A stretch of 64,000 nt of DNA from Glutamicibacter arilaitensis Re117 (GCF_000197735.1 NC_014550.1:1798001-1862000), one strand, 5' to 3'; positions 35,476 to 44,389 are shown, counted from the first letter of the stretch. Notes: generated by a model not told the origin, from the sequence alone. Program-made: numbers and translations.

Positions 35476-35570
35476 GAGGACTCCTGGATCTATCAGGCGA
35501 AGTTCGCTGGCGGCGCGATGCCCTCAGTATGCCAGCGGGCCAGGCTCCGAGAAAGGGCCGGGTAAATGCA

Positions 35571-35611
35571 CCACGCCCGGTTCCGCTTAGACGAAGCGGA
35601 ACCGGGCGTGG
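35571..35611 (-). terminator. Terminator of pepN
   Basis: A perfect 18-bp stem, CCACGCCCGGTTCCGCTT with AAGCGGAACCGGGCGTGG, 19 bases past the pepN stop on the minus strand. Confidence 0.92.
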
Positions 35612-35630
35612 ATTGATCTCCCCAGAAGAA

Positions 35631-38279
35631 TTAGCCTCTGGTGCGGCTGTAGGCCTGGGCCTTCAGCGAGCGTTCCAGCTCGGCACGTTCCTCCAGCAGG
35701 ATGCGCTTCAGGGCCGTTGGCGCGCCTTCATGGCGTTCGAGCCAATTGGTTGAGGCAGCCAGTGCCTGGTTCTGCTCAACTGCCCCATCCAGATCCTGGT
35801 GGCCTGGGAATAGGCCTTCGATCACGCGGGTGGCGAATTCCATGCCCATGGTCTCGAAGACCGGAAGCACCGCGGCCCAGTAACGCTGTTCGAATGGTGC
35901 CAGCAGCGCAGCTGATCCCATGGTGAAGCCCAGTGCGGTGGCCGAAAGCGCATCGTTGGACAGCTCGCCCTGCTCATCGCGGGCCATCAGCACGGTGTCG
36001 AAGGCGGTTTCCTTCACCTGTGCATCCGGGCGTGCGGCCAGCGCGGTGCGCACCGCGTTCAGAGCCACACTGGTTGGCTTCGCTTTGGCCGCTTCATGCA
36101 TGCGGGCCTCAGCAGCTTCATCCAGCCGGCCTGCCGCGGCCAGCGCAATGTAGGAAGCCCACAGCAGCTGCTCGTCTACGGTGACTTGGTACTGGTTCGG
36201 CTGCTCGCCAAGGAAAGCATCGATCACTTGGCCAGCCACTCCGGCGCGGGCCAAGCGGGCCAGGGTACGCGCGGTGGTGGTCTGCTGATCGCTGCCGGAC
36301 TCGAATTCGGTCAGCCAGCCGGTGAGCACGCCAGCGGCGCGGGTGCGCAGTTCGGCGCGCAGCTCAGGGGCCGCATACTTGGAAATCGAGGTGATCAGCT
36401 GGTCGGTGAGCACGCCGAAGACGCCTGCGTCGGTGACCGTGTGCGCGTGGTCCAAAATGGCCTGCACATAGCTTTGGGCATCCAAGGTGGCTGAACGCAC
36501 CGCATCCCACAGCGAAGCCCAGCAAGTGGCGCGCGGCAGCGAGTCGGTCAGGCCCGAGAGATGAGCGAGCAAGGTGGCCCGCGAAACCTGGTCGAACTCA
36601 ATCAACGCATAGGTTTCATCGCCATCATTGGGCAACACCAGGTCCGGGACCTTGGAACCTACAAGGAAGTCCAGGGCTGCCGATTCGCCGGCCAATTCCA
36701 CACGCGCGGAGTCGCTGCGGCTCAGCTTGCCATCGGCCAGCTGGTAGGCGCCCACAGAGAGCACATGCGGGCGCGCGATCTTTTCACCGGTGACCGGATC
36801 GGTGCCGGACTGGATCAGCGATGCGGCGGTAATGGTGCCGGCTTCATCGGTATCGTACTGCACGTGCAGCTTGGGCACGCCACTGGTCTTCAGCCACGCC
36901 TCGGCCCAGGCACCCATATCGCGTCCGCTGGCCGTTTCCAAAGCCTCGAGGAAATCATCCAGCGAGGTATTGGAGTAGGCATGCTTGCGGAAGTAAGCGC
37001 GGGCGGCGTCGCGGAAAGCGTCGGCTCCAACGAAGGCAGCCAGCTGCTTGAGCACGCTGGCGCCCTTGGCGTAGGTGATGCCATCGAAGTTCTGGTCCGC
37101 GGCCAGCAGGTCCGGGATGTCAGCGACAATCGGGTGCGTGGTGGGCATCTGGTCTGCCACATAGGCCCAGGCCTTGCGGCGGGCGGCGAAGGTGGTCCAG
37201 GCGGTGGTGAAGTCGGTGGCCTCGTCATTGGCCAGGGTGCCAATGTAGTCCGCGAAGGATTCCTTCAGCCACAAATCATCCCACCACTTCATGGTGACCA
37301 GGTCGCCGAACCACATGTGCGCCATTTCGTGCATCAGGGTGTTGGCGCGCTGCTCGTGCTGCGCCTCGGTGGCCTGGGAGGTGAACACGTAGCGTTCGGT
37401 GAAGGTGACCAGGCCCGGGTTTTCCATGGCGCCGAGGTTGTATTCGGGCACGAACGCCGAGTCGTACTTGCCCCATGGGTAGGGGTAGTCGAAGAGCAGG
37501 TGGTAGTAGTCCAGGCCCTGGCTGGTGAGCTTGATGATCTCTTCACCATCGAAATGCTTGGCCAGCGAGGCGCGGCAGGTGGCGGCCATCTCGATGCTCA
37601 GCTCTTCGCCGTCCTCCAGCTTCTGGATGTGCTCGCCGCGCACCACGTGGTACGGGCCGGCCAGCACTGCGGTGATGTAGCTGGAAATGGGGGGAGTCGG
37701 GGCGCAGGCCACGGTCTTGGTGCCGTTATCGTGCAGTACCTCATCAACGATCGGCTGGTTGCTGGCCAGGTGCCAGGCGGCCGGTCCGGTCAGGGTGAAG
37801 CGGTAGCTGGTCTTCAAGTCTGGTTGTTCGAAGCAGGCGAAGACGCGGCGGGCCTCGGAAGGTTCGAATTGGGTGTAGAGGTAGGTCTGCCCATCTTGCG
37901 GATCCACGAAGCGGTGCAGGCCCTCTCCGGAGCGCGAGTACAGTGCCGTACCGGTGATCTTCACGGTGTTGGGCACGTCGGTGCGCAGGTTATCCAGGTA
38001 GATGCGCGCGTCGAGCACGGCGCTGTCCAGGTCGACCGCGGTGCCGTTGACCAGCACTTCGTCCACGGATTCGTGGATGAAGTCGATGAAGGTCTCGGCC
38101 CGCTTGGAGCTGAAGTTCAGCGTGGTGATTGAGCTGTATCCGGAGGCGGAAGAATCGGTGGCGTTGGAGACATCGAGCTGGATTTCGGCGAAATGCCAGT
38201 CGATGTTCTGTGCGCGCCAAGCCGCTTCATCGCGCCTGAGGTTTTCATTGGGTGCATAGCGTTCTAATGTGTCCACCAT
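35631..38279 (-). CDS. pepN: Aminopeptidase N (M1 family)
   Basis: 882 residues, close to the actinobacterial PepN length. It has the substrate-binding GAMEN motif (NLGAMENPGLVTF, about residue 280) and the zinc site HEMAHMWFGD followed 18 residues later by Glu in LKESFADY (about 314-340). The C-terminal half is the ERAP1-like helical domain. It removes N-terminal residues from peptides in the cytoplasm; there is no signal peptide. It is a single gene with a strong terminator. Its start lies 27 bases from the GntR-type remnant. Confidence 0.96.
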   Translation of the reverse strand: MVDTLERYAPNENLRRDEAAWRAQNIDWHFAEIQLDVSNATDSSASGYSSITTLNFSSKRAETFIDFIHESVDEVLVNGTAVDLDSAVLDARIYLDNLRTDVPNTVKITGTALYSRSGEGLHRFVDPQDGQTYLYTQFEPSEARRVFACFEQPDLKTSYRFTLTGPAAWHLASNQPIVDEVLHDNGTKTVACAPTPPISSYITAVLAGPYHVVRGEHIQKLEDGEELSIEMAATCRASLAKHFDGEEIIKLTSQGLDYYHLLFDYPYPWGKYDSAFVPEYNLGAMENPGLVTFTERYVFTSQATEAQHEQRANTLMHEMAHMWFGDLVTMKWWDDLWLKESFADYIGTLANDEATDFTTAWTTFAARRKAWAYVADQMPTTHPIVADIPDLLAADQNFDGITYAKGASVLKQLAAFVGADAFRDAARAYFRKHAYSNTSLDDFLEALETASGRDMGAWAEAWLKTSGVPKLHVQYDTDEAGTITAASLIQSGTDPVTGEKIARPHVLSVGAYQLADGKLSRSDSARVELAGESAALDFLVGSKVPDLVLPNDGDETYALIEFDQVSRATLLAHLSGLTDSLPRATCWASLWDAVRSATLDAQSYVQAILDHAHTVTDAGVFGVLTDQLITSISKYAAPELRAELRTRAAGVLTGWLTEFESGSDQQTTTARTLARLARAGVAGQVIDAFLGEQPNQYQVTVDEQLLWASYIALAAAGRLDEAAEARMHEAAKAKPTSVALNAVRTALAARPDAQVKETAFDTVLMARDEQGELSNDALSATALGFTMGSAALLAPFEQRYWAAVLPVFETMGMEFATRVIEGLFPGHQDLDGAVEQNQALAASTNWLERHEGAPTALKRILLEERAELERSLKAQAYSRTRG

Positions 38280-38305
38280 CCCAGCTTAGCTGTGAAACGA
38301 ATGCT

Positions 38306-38450
38306 TTAGGGTTTTATCTGGGAAACTTCTCGCTGGGCCAGCAGTGTGCGGATGCCGTGGAAGTGCCCGGAGATCAGCTCGCGGGCGGTGTCCACGTCCT
38401 TGCTGCGCACCGCATCGAGGATATCGCGGTGATCCTGGGCGGTTTTGTCC
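38306..38450 (-). pseudogene. C-terminal remnant of a GntR-family regulator (FCD ligand domain)
   Basis: About 48 codons survive with the original TAA. They read QDHRDILDAVRSKDVDTAREL, then GHFHGIRTLLAQREVSQ, which matches the last two helices of FCD domains (the H..I..A...D...A pattern and the final His). The DNA-binding domain and most of the ligand domain are absent. At about 38450 the similarity stops, and a different remnant starts on the plus strand. Such regulators often sit next to sugar-acid or sialic-acid genes. Confidence 0.7.
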
Positions 38451-38530
38451 GGCTGGGTGTGGTGGTGGGAACCGCGATTTCCCATCCGGCCAGCATCACC
38501 GGTTGGTTCGACGCCGCCCTGCGCGCCTAG
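38451..38530 (+). pseudogene. C-terminal remnant of a NanE-like epimerase (ManNAc-6-P 2-epimerase)
   Basis: The last 26 codons before a TAG read LGVVVGTAISHPASITGWFDAAL. This closely follows the conserved NanE ending (VVVGSAITrP..ITxwF..A). All catalytic residues lie in the missing N-terminal 200 residues. Together with the divergent GntR/FCD remnant it suggests a lost amino-sugar or sialate catabolic locus. Only a short segment supports the assignment. Confidence 0.58.
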
Positions 38531-38604
38531 GCATTTTCACCGGGGCTGGTATCTGACCTACGCTTAAGCGCAGAACCTAATTCCTGCAGAATCGGAGATA
38601 CCCC

Positions 38605-39165
38605 GTGGACGTCTTTATCAAAGGCCCTTCCAAGCGCGATGTAGCTGGCATGAAAGCGGCCTTCGGCGAGGTGGCGGCCGGAGACGTGATCTCGGTGCTG
38701 TACAAGACCACCCGCTTTGGCAACTTCCTGATCACTGGTGCCGCGCACGCCACCGTGCTTGATGACGTGATGGTCGGCGGGCTGAACGCAGCCGCGGCCA
38801 AGAAGAAAGCCAAAGACGCTGATGGTGGGGAAACCATGGCCCGCCAGCCCGATAAGGATGTTCGTGCCTTCCCTGCAGTCTTCGAGGGCGAATTCGCTCC
38901 CGAGGACATCGAGGTTTCCGAGCTGTCCCACGGCGACCTGGTCGTTGCATCTTTCAGCCAGGAACCTTACGGCGATTTCGTGATCACCGGTGTGGTCACC
39001 GAAGCAGAAAATGATCGCAGCTACCTGATGGTCGGTCCGTGGATCCTGCAGACCGCAGAAGAGGCGGCGCCGAGGCTGCTTTCGGTGCAGCGTGTGGCTG
39101 CCAATGGCACGCATGTGGCCCCGGTGCCTACGCTCCGCGGCTTGGTCGAGGTCGACGGCTTGTAA
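38605..39165 (+). CDS. Uncharacterised protein with an internal twofold repeat
   Basis: 186 residues from GTG 38605 (CGGAGA upstream). I do not recognise the family. Two halves resemble each other: residues 25-60 (AAGDVISVLYKTTRFGNFLI, then TGAAHATVLDDVMVGG) and 108-147 (SHGDLVVASFSQEPYGDFVI, then TGVVTEAENDRSYLMVGP). The shared pattern is GD-hhh...-G-x-F-hITG...-hMVG, joined by a Lys/Ala-rich linker. The predicted content is mainly beta strand. It may be a duplicated beta-barrel domain. It is intact, with a terminator 16 bases after the stop. Confidence 0.72.
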   Translation: MDVFIKGPSKRDVAGMKAAFGEVAAGDVISVLYKTTRFGNFLITGAAHATVLDDVMVGGLNAAAAKKKAKDADGGETMARQPDKDVRAFPAVFEGEFAPEDIEVSELSHGDLVVASFSQEPYGDFVITGVVTEAENDRSYLMVGPWILQTAEEAAPRLLSVQRVAANGTHVAPVPTLRGLVEVDGL

Positions 39166-39181
39166 CGAGCAAAGAGTCCGA

Positions 39182-39224
39182 CAGGCCCCAGTGAATGAAA
39201 TTATTTTTCATTCACTGGGGCCTG
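39182..39224 (+). terminator. Terminator after the repeat-containing gene
   Basis: A perfect 19-bp stem, CAGGCCCCAGTGAATGAAA with TTTCATTCACTGGGGCCTG, around a short AT loop. Confidence 0.92.
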
Positions 39225-39410
39225 AGCTCTTATATGAGTCGTCGGGGCGCAGCGAACTGATTATTGCTTTTAGAACCTACGAGGCGCGCGCATGATGACG
39301 ACTAACTTAGCCAACTGAATCGCCACGCGTTTCGTGCCGCTTTATCTTGGGCTTTCCAGACGGGCTCAGGATGAGTCTTATTTGTCCTTCCTAATCGCTA
39401 CGATCCGGAT

Positions 39411-39902
39411 ATGGATAAGGTGATGGACTCAATCGGGCAGCTGCGCTCAAGCAGGAAGTTCAACTGGTTTAACGCCACCGAGCTTGATGCCCTCTTGGAG
39501 GAGGAAGTGGCCCCGGAGGAAATCTGGTGGGGCACTAGCCGGCATGACGAGTTGCATAAGCTCGAATCGGTGGCCCAGATCCCCTCAATATTGCGCATGG
39601 TCCTTGAATGGGGAGAAAACTATTCCTTTGAAAACGATCCGATGACCAAATATGCCCAGGGCACCAAGCTCGTCGACGGGAACTACACTTTGGAGCTCGC
39701 TGTCGTTGGCCATCAGGCGTGCAACATCAGGATCGGCTACGGTGCAGACCCGGACTGCCTGTCGAGCCATCCTGATGCGGACGTGGAATTCGAAAGCCCG
39801 CAATCCCTGAGCATCGCCCAGGTCACCGAAGTGCTCGGCCAGTGGTTGCTAGGCCGAGGTCTTCCCTCCGGGTATGGCGGCAGCATCCATATCTACGGGT
39901 AG
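39411..39902 (+). CDS. Hypothetical soluble protein
   Basis: 163 residues, no signal peptide or membrane segment, no family I recognise. It is rich in acidic residues and tryptophan (EEIWWGTSRHDELH) and has an amphipathic N-terminus, as in many small immunity-like or orphan proteins. That comparison is only compositional. TACGAT lies 6 bases before the ATG, consistent with a leaderless message. It has no operon partner and lies between a terminator and a remnant. Confidence 0.6.
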   Translation: MDKVMDSIGQLRSSRKFNWFNATELDALLEEEVAPEEIWWGTSRHDELHKLESVAQIPSILRMVLEWGENYSFENDPMTKYAQGTKLVDGNYTLELAVVGHQACNIRIGYGADPDCLSSHPDADVEFESPQSLSIAQVTEVLGQWLLGRGLPSGYGGSIHIYG

Positions 39903-40085
39903 CACCGAATACTGAAAACAGTAGTGGGAAACCTTCTGGCATCCTGAGTAGCAGGACAATGCCGCAATGCTGGCGAAGACCTTGCCGGACAAAACGGAGT
40001 TGATGATCTTAGGTCCTGTCCTCGACCCTCGGACCTCGCAGCCCTACGAAGACCAGACGCTTTAGCCGGCCCCTTCGCATTGGAC

Positions 40086-40340
40086 CTAGCCACGCAGCAC
40101 CTGGCCGATGATCTCCACTCCCTGGCTGAAGGCTCCGGGATTCGGGCCAGCAAAGTTCAACCGCAGATAGCGTCTGGTCGGCTCGGCTGGGAACCAGCTG
40201 TCGCCGGCCACGATCGCCACACCGCGCATTTCGCAGTCGCGCACCAGTTGTGCTGGATTAGCGGTATCGGGCAGCCGAACCCACAAATTCAGTCCGCCCT
40301 GGCGTTTGCCGCCGTGCAAGGCGGTGGTCTTGGCGGCCTG
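40086..40340 (-). pseudogene. C-terminal remnant of a MocR-type (GntR/aminotransferase) regulator
   Basis: About 80 codons with the original stop. They read GGLNLWVRLPDTANPAQLV, then GVAIVAGDSWFPAE and RYLRLNFAGPNPGAFSQGVEI, the small domain of MocR/PdxR fold-type I aminotransferase-like proteins (GGLNLWVRLP ... PGDxWFP ... LRLSFA). The helix-turn-helix and the PLP-binding Lys region are missing. Upstream of about 40340 the frame continues without similarity. Here the divergent EamA remnant begins. Confidence 0.8.
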
Positions 40341-40793
40341 CACACAGCAGACCTGTTGCTCTTCGGCGCCGTACTGGCTTGCGCCATCGGCTACGCGGAA
40401 GGCGGCCTGCTCTCGCGCGAGCTCGGCTCGTGGCAAACAATCTCTTGGGCGCTGGCTCTCGCCGCTCCGGTGATGTTGACGCTCACCGCCAACTGAGCGG
40501 TGCAGCACCCGCCCACAGCAACGCCGGGCGAGTGGGTGGCCTTCGCCTATCTCGGTGTAGTGAGCTTGTTCCTGGGTTTCATCGCGTGGTATCGCGGACT
40601 GGCTATCGGTCCCATGGCGCAGGTCAGCCAGGTGCAATTGGCGCAACCGGTGATGACCATCTGCTGGGCAGGTCTGCTGCTGCACGAACGCATCGGTTGG
40701 CCTACCGTCGTGGGCGGTTGCGCGGTCATCCTCTGCGCATTGCTCGCCGTAAGATCGAGGAACCAACGCATCACCGAGGAGAACCGAGCATGA
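40341..40793 (+). pseudogene. C-terminal half of an EamA/DMT-family exporter with an in-frame stop
   Basis: One frame encodes about 150 residues of the second EamA repeat: DLLLFGAVLACAIGYAEGG, LSRELGSWQTISWALALA, a TGA at 40494-40496, then WVAFAYLGVVSLFLGFIAWY, GLAIGPMAQVSQVQLAQPV and VVGGCAVILCAL. The first repeat is missing. The stop overlaps the start of the following aldolase gene (ATGA), so the two were once an operon. MocR regulators commonly control divergent EamA transporters, matching the neighbouring remnant. Confidence 0.83.
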
Positions 40794-41728
40794 CTTTGGC
40801 AGCGAAAAGTACCGCAGGACCAGCAACTGCGTGGACTGGGCTCAGCGCCTTCCCGCTTACGCCATTGCGAGATGACCGGCTCGACGAGGCGGCGTTCATT
40901 GGCCTGGTGCAGCGACTGGCCCGGGCCGAGGTGGATTCGATTACCGTGCTGGGCTCAACTGGTTCGTACATGTATCTGGATCGCGCCGAGCGACGGCGCG
41001 TGATCGAGTTGGCCGTGCAGCATGCGGATCGGATCCCGGTGCTTGCCGGCGTGGGTGCACTGCGCACTTCCCGCGTCCTGGAACATATTGACGATGCCCG
41101 GATCGCCGGTGCCGTCGGCGTGCTGCTTGCCCCAGTGGGCTATCAGCCGCTGAATGATGATGAGGTCTTCGCCTTGTTCAAGGCAGCCAGTGAACACAGC
41201 GACGTGCCGGTAATTGTTTATGACAATCCCCGGACCACCCACTTCTCCTTCAGCAATCGGCTCTACGGGAGGATCGCGCAACTGCCAGGGATCGTGTCAA
41301 TCAAGATTCCAGGGGTTCCCGCCGATCCGGTAAAGGCCAAGGAGCATGTAGCGGCGATTCGTGCGGTGCTGCCCGAGCACGTGGGCATCGGTGTATCGGG
41401 CGATGCTTTAGGGGCAGCTGGCTTGATCGCAGGATGCAACGCGTGGTTTACCGCGGTGGGAGGAACGATCCCCGGCCCGATGGTTGGGATTACGCGTGCG
41501 GTGCAGGAAGGCGACCCGAAAAAGGCGCTGGCGATCTCGGCCAGACTGGAGCCGCTGTGGGAGCTGATGGCACAATGCGGCGGGAGCCTTCGGATCAGTG
41601 CCGCCATCGCCGAGCACTTCGGCTGGGTTGCTGAAAATTGCTTGCCGCTGCCGGTTCAGGCGGTGAGCCCAAAGCAGCGGGAACTGGTAGCCAAGGTGGT
41701 GGCCGACCTTTCTCTGGGGGCAAGCTAG
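40790..41728 (+). CDS. Dihydrodipicolinate synthase family (DapA/NanA-like) aldolase
   Basis: 312 residues with the class I pyruvate-aldolase barrel. GSTGSYMYLDRAERRRVIE is the pyruvate-binding loop, with Ser where DapA usually has Glu in GTTGE. VIVYDNPRTTH holds the catalytic Tyr, and IVSIKIPGVP the Schiff-base Lys. These differences from DapA suggest a different substrate, as in many DHDPS-family enzymes. The ATG overlaps the stop of the broken EamA exporter, and CGAGGAG lies upstream. With the promoter region of that operon deleted, how it is expressed is unclear. Confidence 0.85.
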   Translation: MTLAAKSTAGPATAWTGLSAFPLTPLRDDRLDEAAFIGLVQRLARAEVDSITVLGSTGSYMYLDRAERRRVIELAVQHADRIPVLAGVGALRTSRVLEHIDDARIAGAVGVLLAPVGYQPLNDDEVFALFKAASEHSDVPVIVYDNPRTTHFSFSNRLYGRIAQLPGIVSIKIPGVPADPVKAKEHVAAIRAVLPEHVGIGVSGDALGAAGLIAGCNAWFTAVGGTIPGPMVGITRAVQEGDPKKALAISARLEPLWELMAQCGGSLRISAAIAEHFGWVAENCLPLPVQAVSPKQRELVAKVVADLSLGAS

Positions 41729-41822
41729 TTTGCAAGTTGCCGAAAGGCAGCTGGGTTCTGGTTCGCCTCCCTCCAAGCACGTAAGCTGAAGCCCATCTTC
41801 GATCGAGAGCGAGCCGAGTCCG

Positions 41823-42269
41823 ATGCCACGAATAATCCGCTTTGACCACATAGGCGTGACCGTTTCCGATCTTGATCTGGTCACCGAGTTCTTCACCAGC
41901 CTGGGGTTGGAAATTGAAGGCCGGGCCAACGGGCTTGAAGGAGAGTTCTTGGAGACCGTGTGCGCGGTGCCCGACTCGCGCACGAACATCGTGATGCTCA
42001 AGGCTCCCGGAACAGATGTGGGAATCGAGCTGTCCAGTTTTGAGAAGCCTGGGCATCTGCCGGGCAACCCTAAGGTGATGGCCAATGAGCTGGGTCTGCG
42101 CTCCATCGCCTTCGAGGTCGATGACCTGGATGCGATCCTCAACCAGCTGGCGGCCGATGGCTATGGCCTGGTCGGGGGAGTCGGCCAGTACCAGGGAGCC
42201 TGGAAGATGGCCTACGTTCGCGGACCAGAGGGAATCATTGTCGCGCTGGCCCAGCGTTTAGATGATTAA
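41823..42269 (+). CDS. VOC family (glyoxalase-fold) protein
   Basis: 148 residues with the paired beta-alpha-beta-beta-beta units of the vicinal oxygen chelate fold: FDHIGVTVSDLDLVTEFF at the start, LRSIAFEVDDLDAILNQL in the second unit, and YVRGPEGIIVALAQ (metal-ligand Glu region) at the end. Metal ligands His near residue 9 and Glu near 139 are plausible. The substrate is unknown. It is a single gene convergent with the acyl-CoA oxidase gene. Confidence 0.85.
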   Translation: MPRIIRFDHIGVTVSDLDLVTEFFTSLGLEIEGRANGLEGEFLETVCAVPDSRTNIVMLKAPGTDVGIELSSFEKPGHLPGNPKVMANELGLRSIAFEVDDLDAILNQLAADGYGLVGGVGQYQGAWKMAYVRGPEGIIVALAQRLDD

Positions 42270-42272
42270 GCA

Positions 42273-42317
42273 GGCAGATGCCCGTACCCAAGAAGTTCTT
42301 GGGTACGGGCATCTGCC
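42273..42317. terminator. Bidirectional terminator between the VOC and acyl-CoA oxidase genes
   Basis: A perfect stem of about 22 bp, beginning GGCAGATGCCCGTACCC and closing GGGTACGGGCATCTGCC, between two convergent genes. Confidence 0.92.
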
Positions 42318-42327
42318 AGGCTAGGGG

Positions 42328-44343
42328 TTAGCCCTTGGGCTTCTGCAGCGACTTCTCGCTGATTGGCGCGTCATCGCTGGCGCGCAGCTTGCGGAAGTAC
42401 TCCATGGCCTCGTCCTGGCGCTCGGCTTCGCCGCCCGAGGAGATGTCCGCACGCAGGTGGTCCTGGGTGTAGGCGAAGGCCTCGACCAGGTCCTGGGCAT
42501 GCGGGCGCAAGCGGGCCAGCAGGCGATTGAGGTAGCCAGGCAGGGTGCGAGCACGCTGCATGGAGAGCAAGCCGTTGGACAGGTACCAGCCCAGGTCATC
42601 TTCGATCAGGCTCAGGGCGAACACATCGCGCAACCAGGTCAGCACCTCCTTGGTGGCCGCATCCGAGGTATTTTCCAAGGCGGCGGTGAACGCTTCCCAG
42701 CGCAATAGCTGGCCATGATCGCGGGCGGCGGAGATCAGCAGGTCCTGGTTCTCATTGAATGCCGCAGCGCCCTTGGCCTTGTCCTTGCCAGCAGTGCGCA
42801 GGGCGCCGGCAACTTCTGCCACCTTGGCCTTGATGCGCCCGGTGAGCAGCGCGCGCTGGTTGTCCGGGTCCTTGAAGAAGTTGGCGCTCTTGCGCTCATC
42901 GGAGATATCGGCGAAGGCCTGGCCGACGCTGCGCAAGCCCGAACGGTGCAGCGCAGTGGTGCCCACCTGCTTGGCCACGTACAGGGCCATCGCGCCGGTG
43001 TCGAGCTTGCGGAATTCCGCGGCGTAGTCGGTGAGCAGGCGCTTGCCCACCAGCTGCAGCAGCACGTTGTTATCGCCCTCGAAAGTCACGTAGACATCGA
43101 GGTCAGCGTAGAGCTGGGTGAAGCGATTCTTGGCGATGTACCCGGCGCCACCGCAGGCCTCGCGGGCCTCCTGCAAGGTGTCCAGCGCATCCCAGGTGCT
43201 CAGCGGCTTCAATGCAGCGGCCAGGGTTTCCAAATCCTGGCGGTCCGTGTCGGTGTCTTCGCGGCCGGAGAAGACCGCGTCGAACTTCTCCAGCAGCCCA
43301 TCGTGGGCGAAGGAGGCAGCGTAGGTGCGGGCCAGGCGGGTGATCAACCGGCGCTGGTGGCGCTGGTAGTCCAGCAAGGTGGTTTCCTCGGTGTCCGAGG
43401 TGGAGTTGAACTGGCGGCGCTGGTTGCCGTAGGTGATCGCGATCTGCAGGGCGATCTTCGAGGCGTTGGTGGCGGCGCCATCAAGCGATACGCGGCCCTG
43501 GACCAGGGTGCCGAGCATGGTGAAGAAGCGGCGTCCCGGGGAGGGAATCGGCGAGGAATAGGTGCCGGTTTCATCCACGTTGCCGTAGCGGTTGAGCAGG
43601 TTGGTGCGCGGCACGCGGACGTTGGTGAAGTGCAGACGGCCGTTATCGATGCCGTTCAGCCCGCCCTTCAGCCCGTCATCTTCGCCTCCGATGCCTTCAA
43701 GGAAGTTGCCTGCTTCATCGCGGATCGGCACGTAGAAGCAGTGCACGCCGTGGTTCACGCCCTTGGTGATCAGCTGCGCGAAGACGGTGGCGGCCTTGCC
43801 GTGCAGGGCGGCGTTGCCCAGGAATTCCTTCCAGGCGGCCTTGAACGGAGTATGGATGACGAACTCATCGGTGGCTTCGTCGTAGGTAGCGGTGGTGGCA
43901 ACTGCGGCCACATCGGAGCCGTGGCCGATTTCGGTCATGGCGAAGGCGCCGGGGGTGTCCAGGTTCATCGCCCCTGGCAGCCAGGCCTTGTGGTGCTCTT
44001 CGCTACCCAGGTGCAGGATCGCCCCGGCGAACAGGCCCCACTGCACACCGGCCTTGATCTGCAGCGACGGGTCGGCGGCGACCAGTTCCTCGAAGGCGGC
44101 GATGGAACCGCCGTGGTCATTCTGTCCACCGAATTCAGTGGGAAAGGCGCGCTGGACGGCTTCCTGCTGCACCAGGATGCCCAGCTGGCCCAGAACGCGT
44201 TCGCGGTGCTCATCCATGCCCAGCAGCGGGTCGCGCTGCAGCTGCGGATCCGCGGCGCGGGCGCGGGAGGCCTTGCGGATTTCGGCATAAGGACCGAAGA
44301 GCTGTTCGGACAGGGCGTTGACGTTGATGCGGTTCTCGCTCAT
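42328..44343 (-). CDS. Acyl-CoA oxidase
   Basis: 671 residues from ATG 44343 (AAAGGT upstream), the length of acyl-CoA oxidases. The acyl-CoA dehydrogenase core has FAMTEIGHGSDVAAVAT for FAD binding, CGGAGYIAKNRF, and the catalytic Glu in VTFEGDNNVLLQLVGK. A C-terminal ACOX domain follows (about 480-650). It oxidises acyl-CoA to trans-2-enoyl-CoA. It lies 46 bases downstream of a TetR regulator and next to divergent thiolase, reductase and hydratase genes, a complete beta-oxidation-type set. Confidence 0.92.
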   Translation of the reverse strand: MSENRINVNALSEQLFGPYAEIRKASRARAADPQLQRDPLLGMDEHRERVLGQLGILVQQEAVQRAFPTEFGGQNDHGGSIAAFEELVAADPSLQIKAGVQWGLFAGAILHLGSEEHHKAWLPGAMNLDTPGAFAMTEIGHGSDVAAVATTATYDEATDEFVIHTPFKAAWKEFLGNAALHGKAATVFAQLITKGVNHGVHCFYVPIRDEAGNFLEGIGGEDDGLKGGLNGIDNGRLHFTNVRVPRTNLLNRYGNVDETGTYSSPIPSPGRRFFTMLGTLVQGRVSLDGAATNASKIALQIAITYGNQRRQFNSTSDTEETTLLDYQRHQRRLITRLARTYAASFAHDGLLEKFDAVFSGREDTDTDRQDLETLAAALKPLSTWDALDTLQEAREACGGAGYIAKNRFTQLYADLDVYVTFEGDNNVLLQLVGKRLLTDYAAEFRKLDTGAMALYVAKQVGTTALHRSGLRSVGQAFADISDERKSANFFKDPDNQRALLTGRIKAKVAEVAGALRTAGKDKAKGAAAFNENQDLLISAARDHGQLLRWEAFTAALENTSDAATKEVLTWLRDVFALSLIEDDLGWYLSNGLLSMQRARTLPGYLNRLLARLRPHAQDLVEAFAYTQDHLRADISSGGEAERQDEAMEYFRKLRASDDAPISEKSLQKPKG

Positions 44344-44389
44344 GACGTACCTTTCATTCAATGGTGAGGCAGGGATGGATGCTGGTAAT

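Noticed and set aside
38605-39902. Toxin-antitoxin or defence system formed by the two hypotheticals at 38605 and 39411
   Set aside because: They are separated by a strong terminator, each appears to have its own promoter, and neither shows nuclease, toxin or antitoxin motifs.
42715-44367. A 550-codon open frame on the plus strand opposite the acyl-CoA oxidase
   Set aside because: Composition and lack of any motif mark it as an antisense artefact. Similar long mirrors occur over pepN, ABC-F and fabG4.
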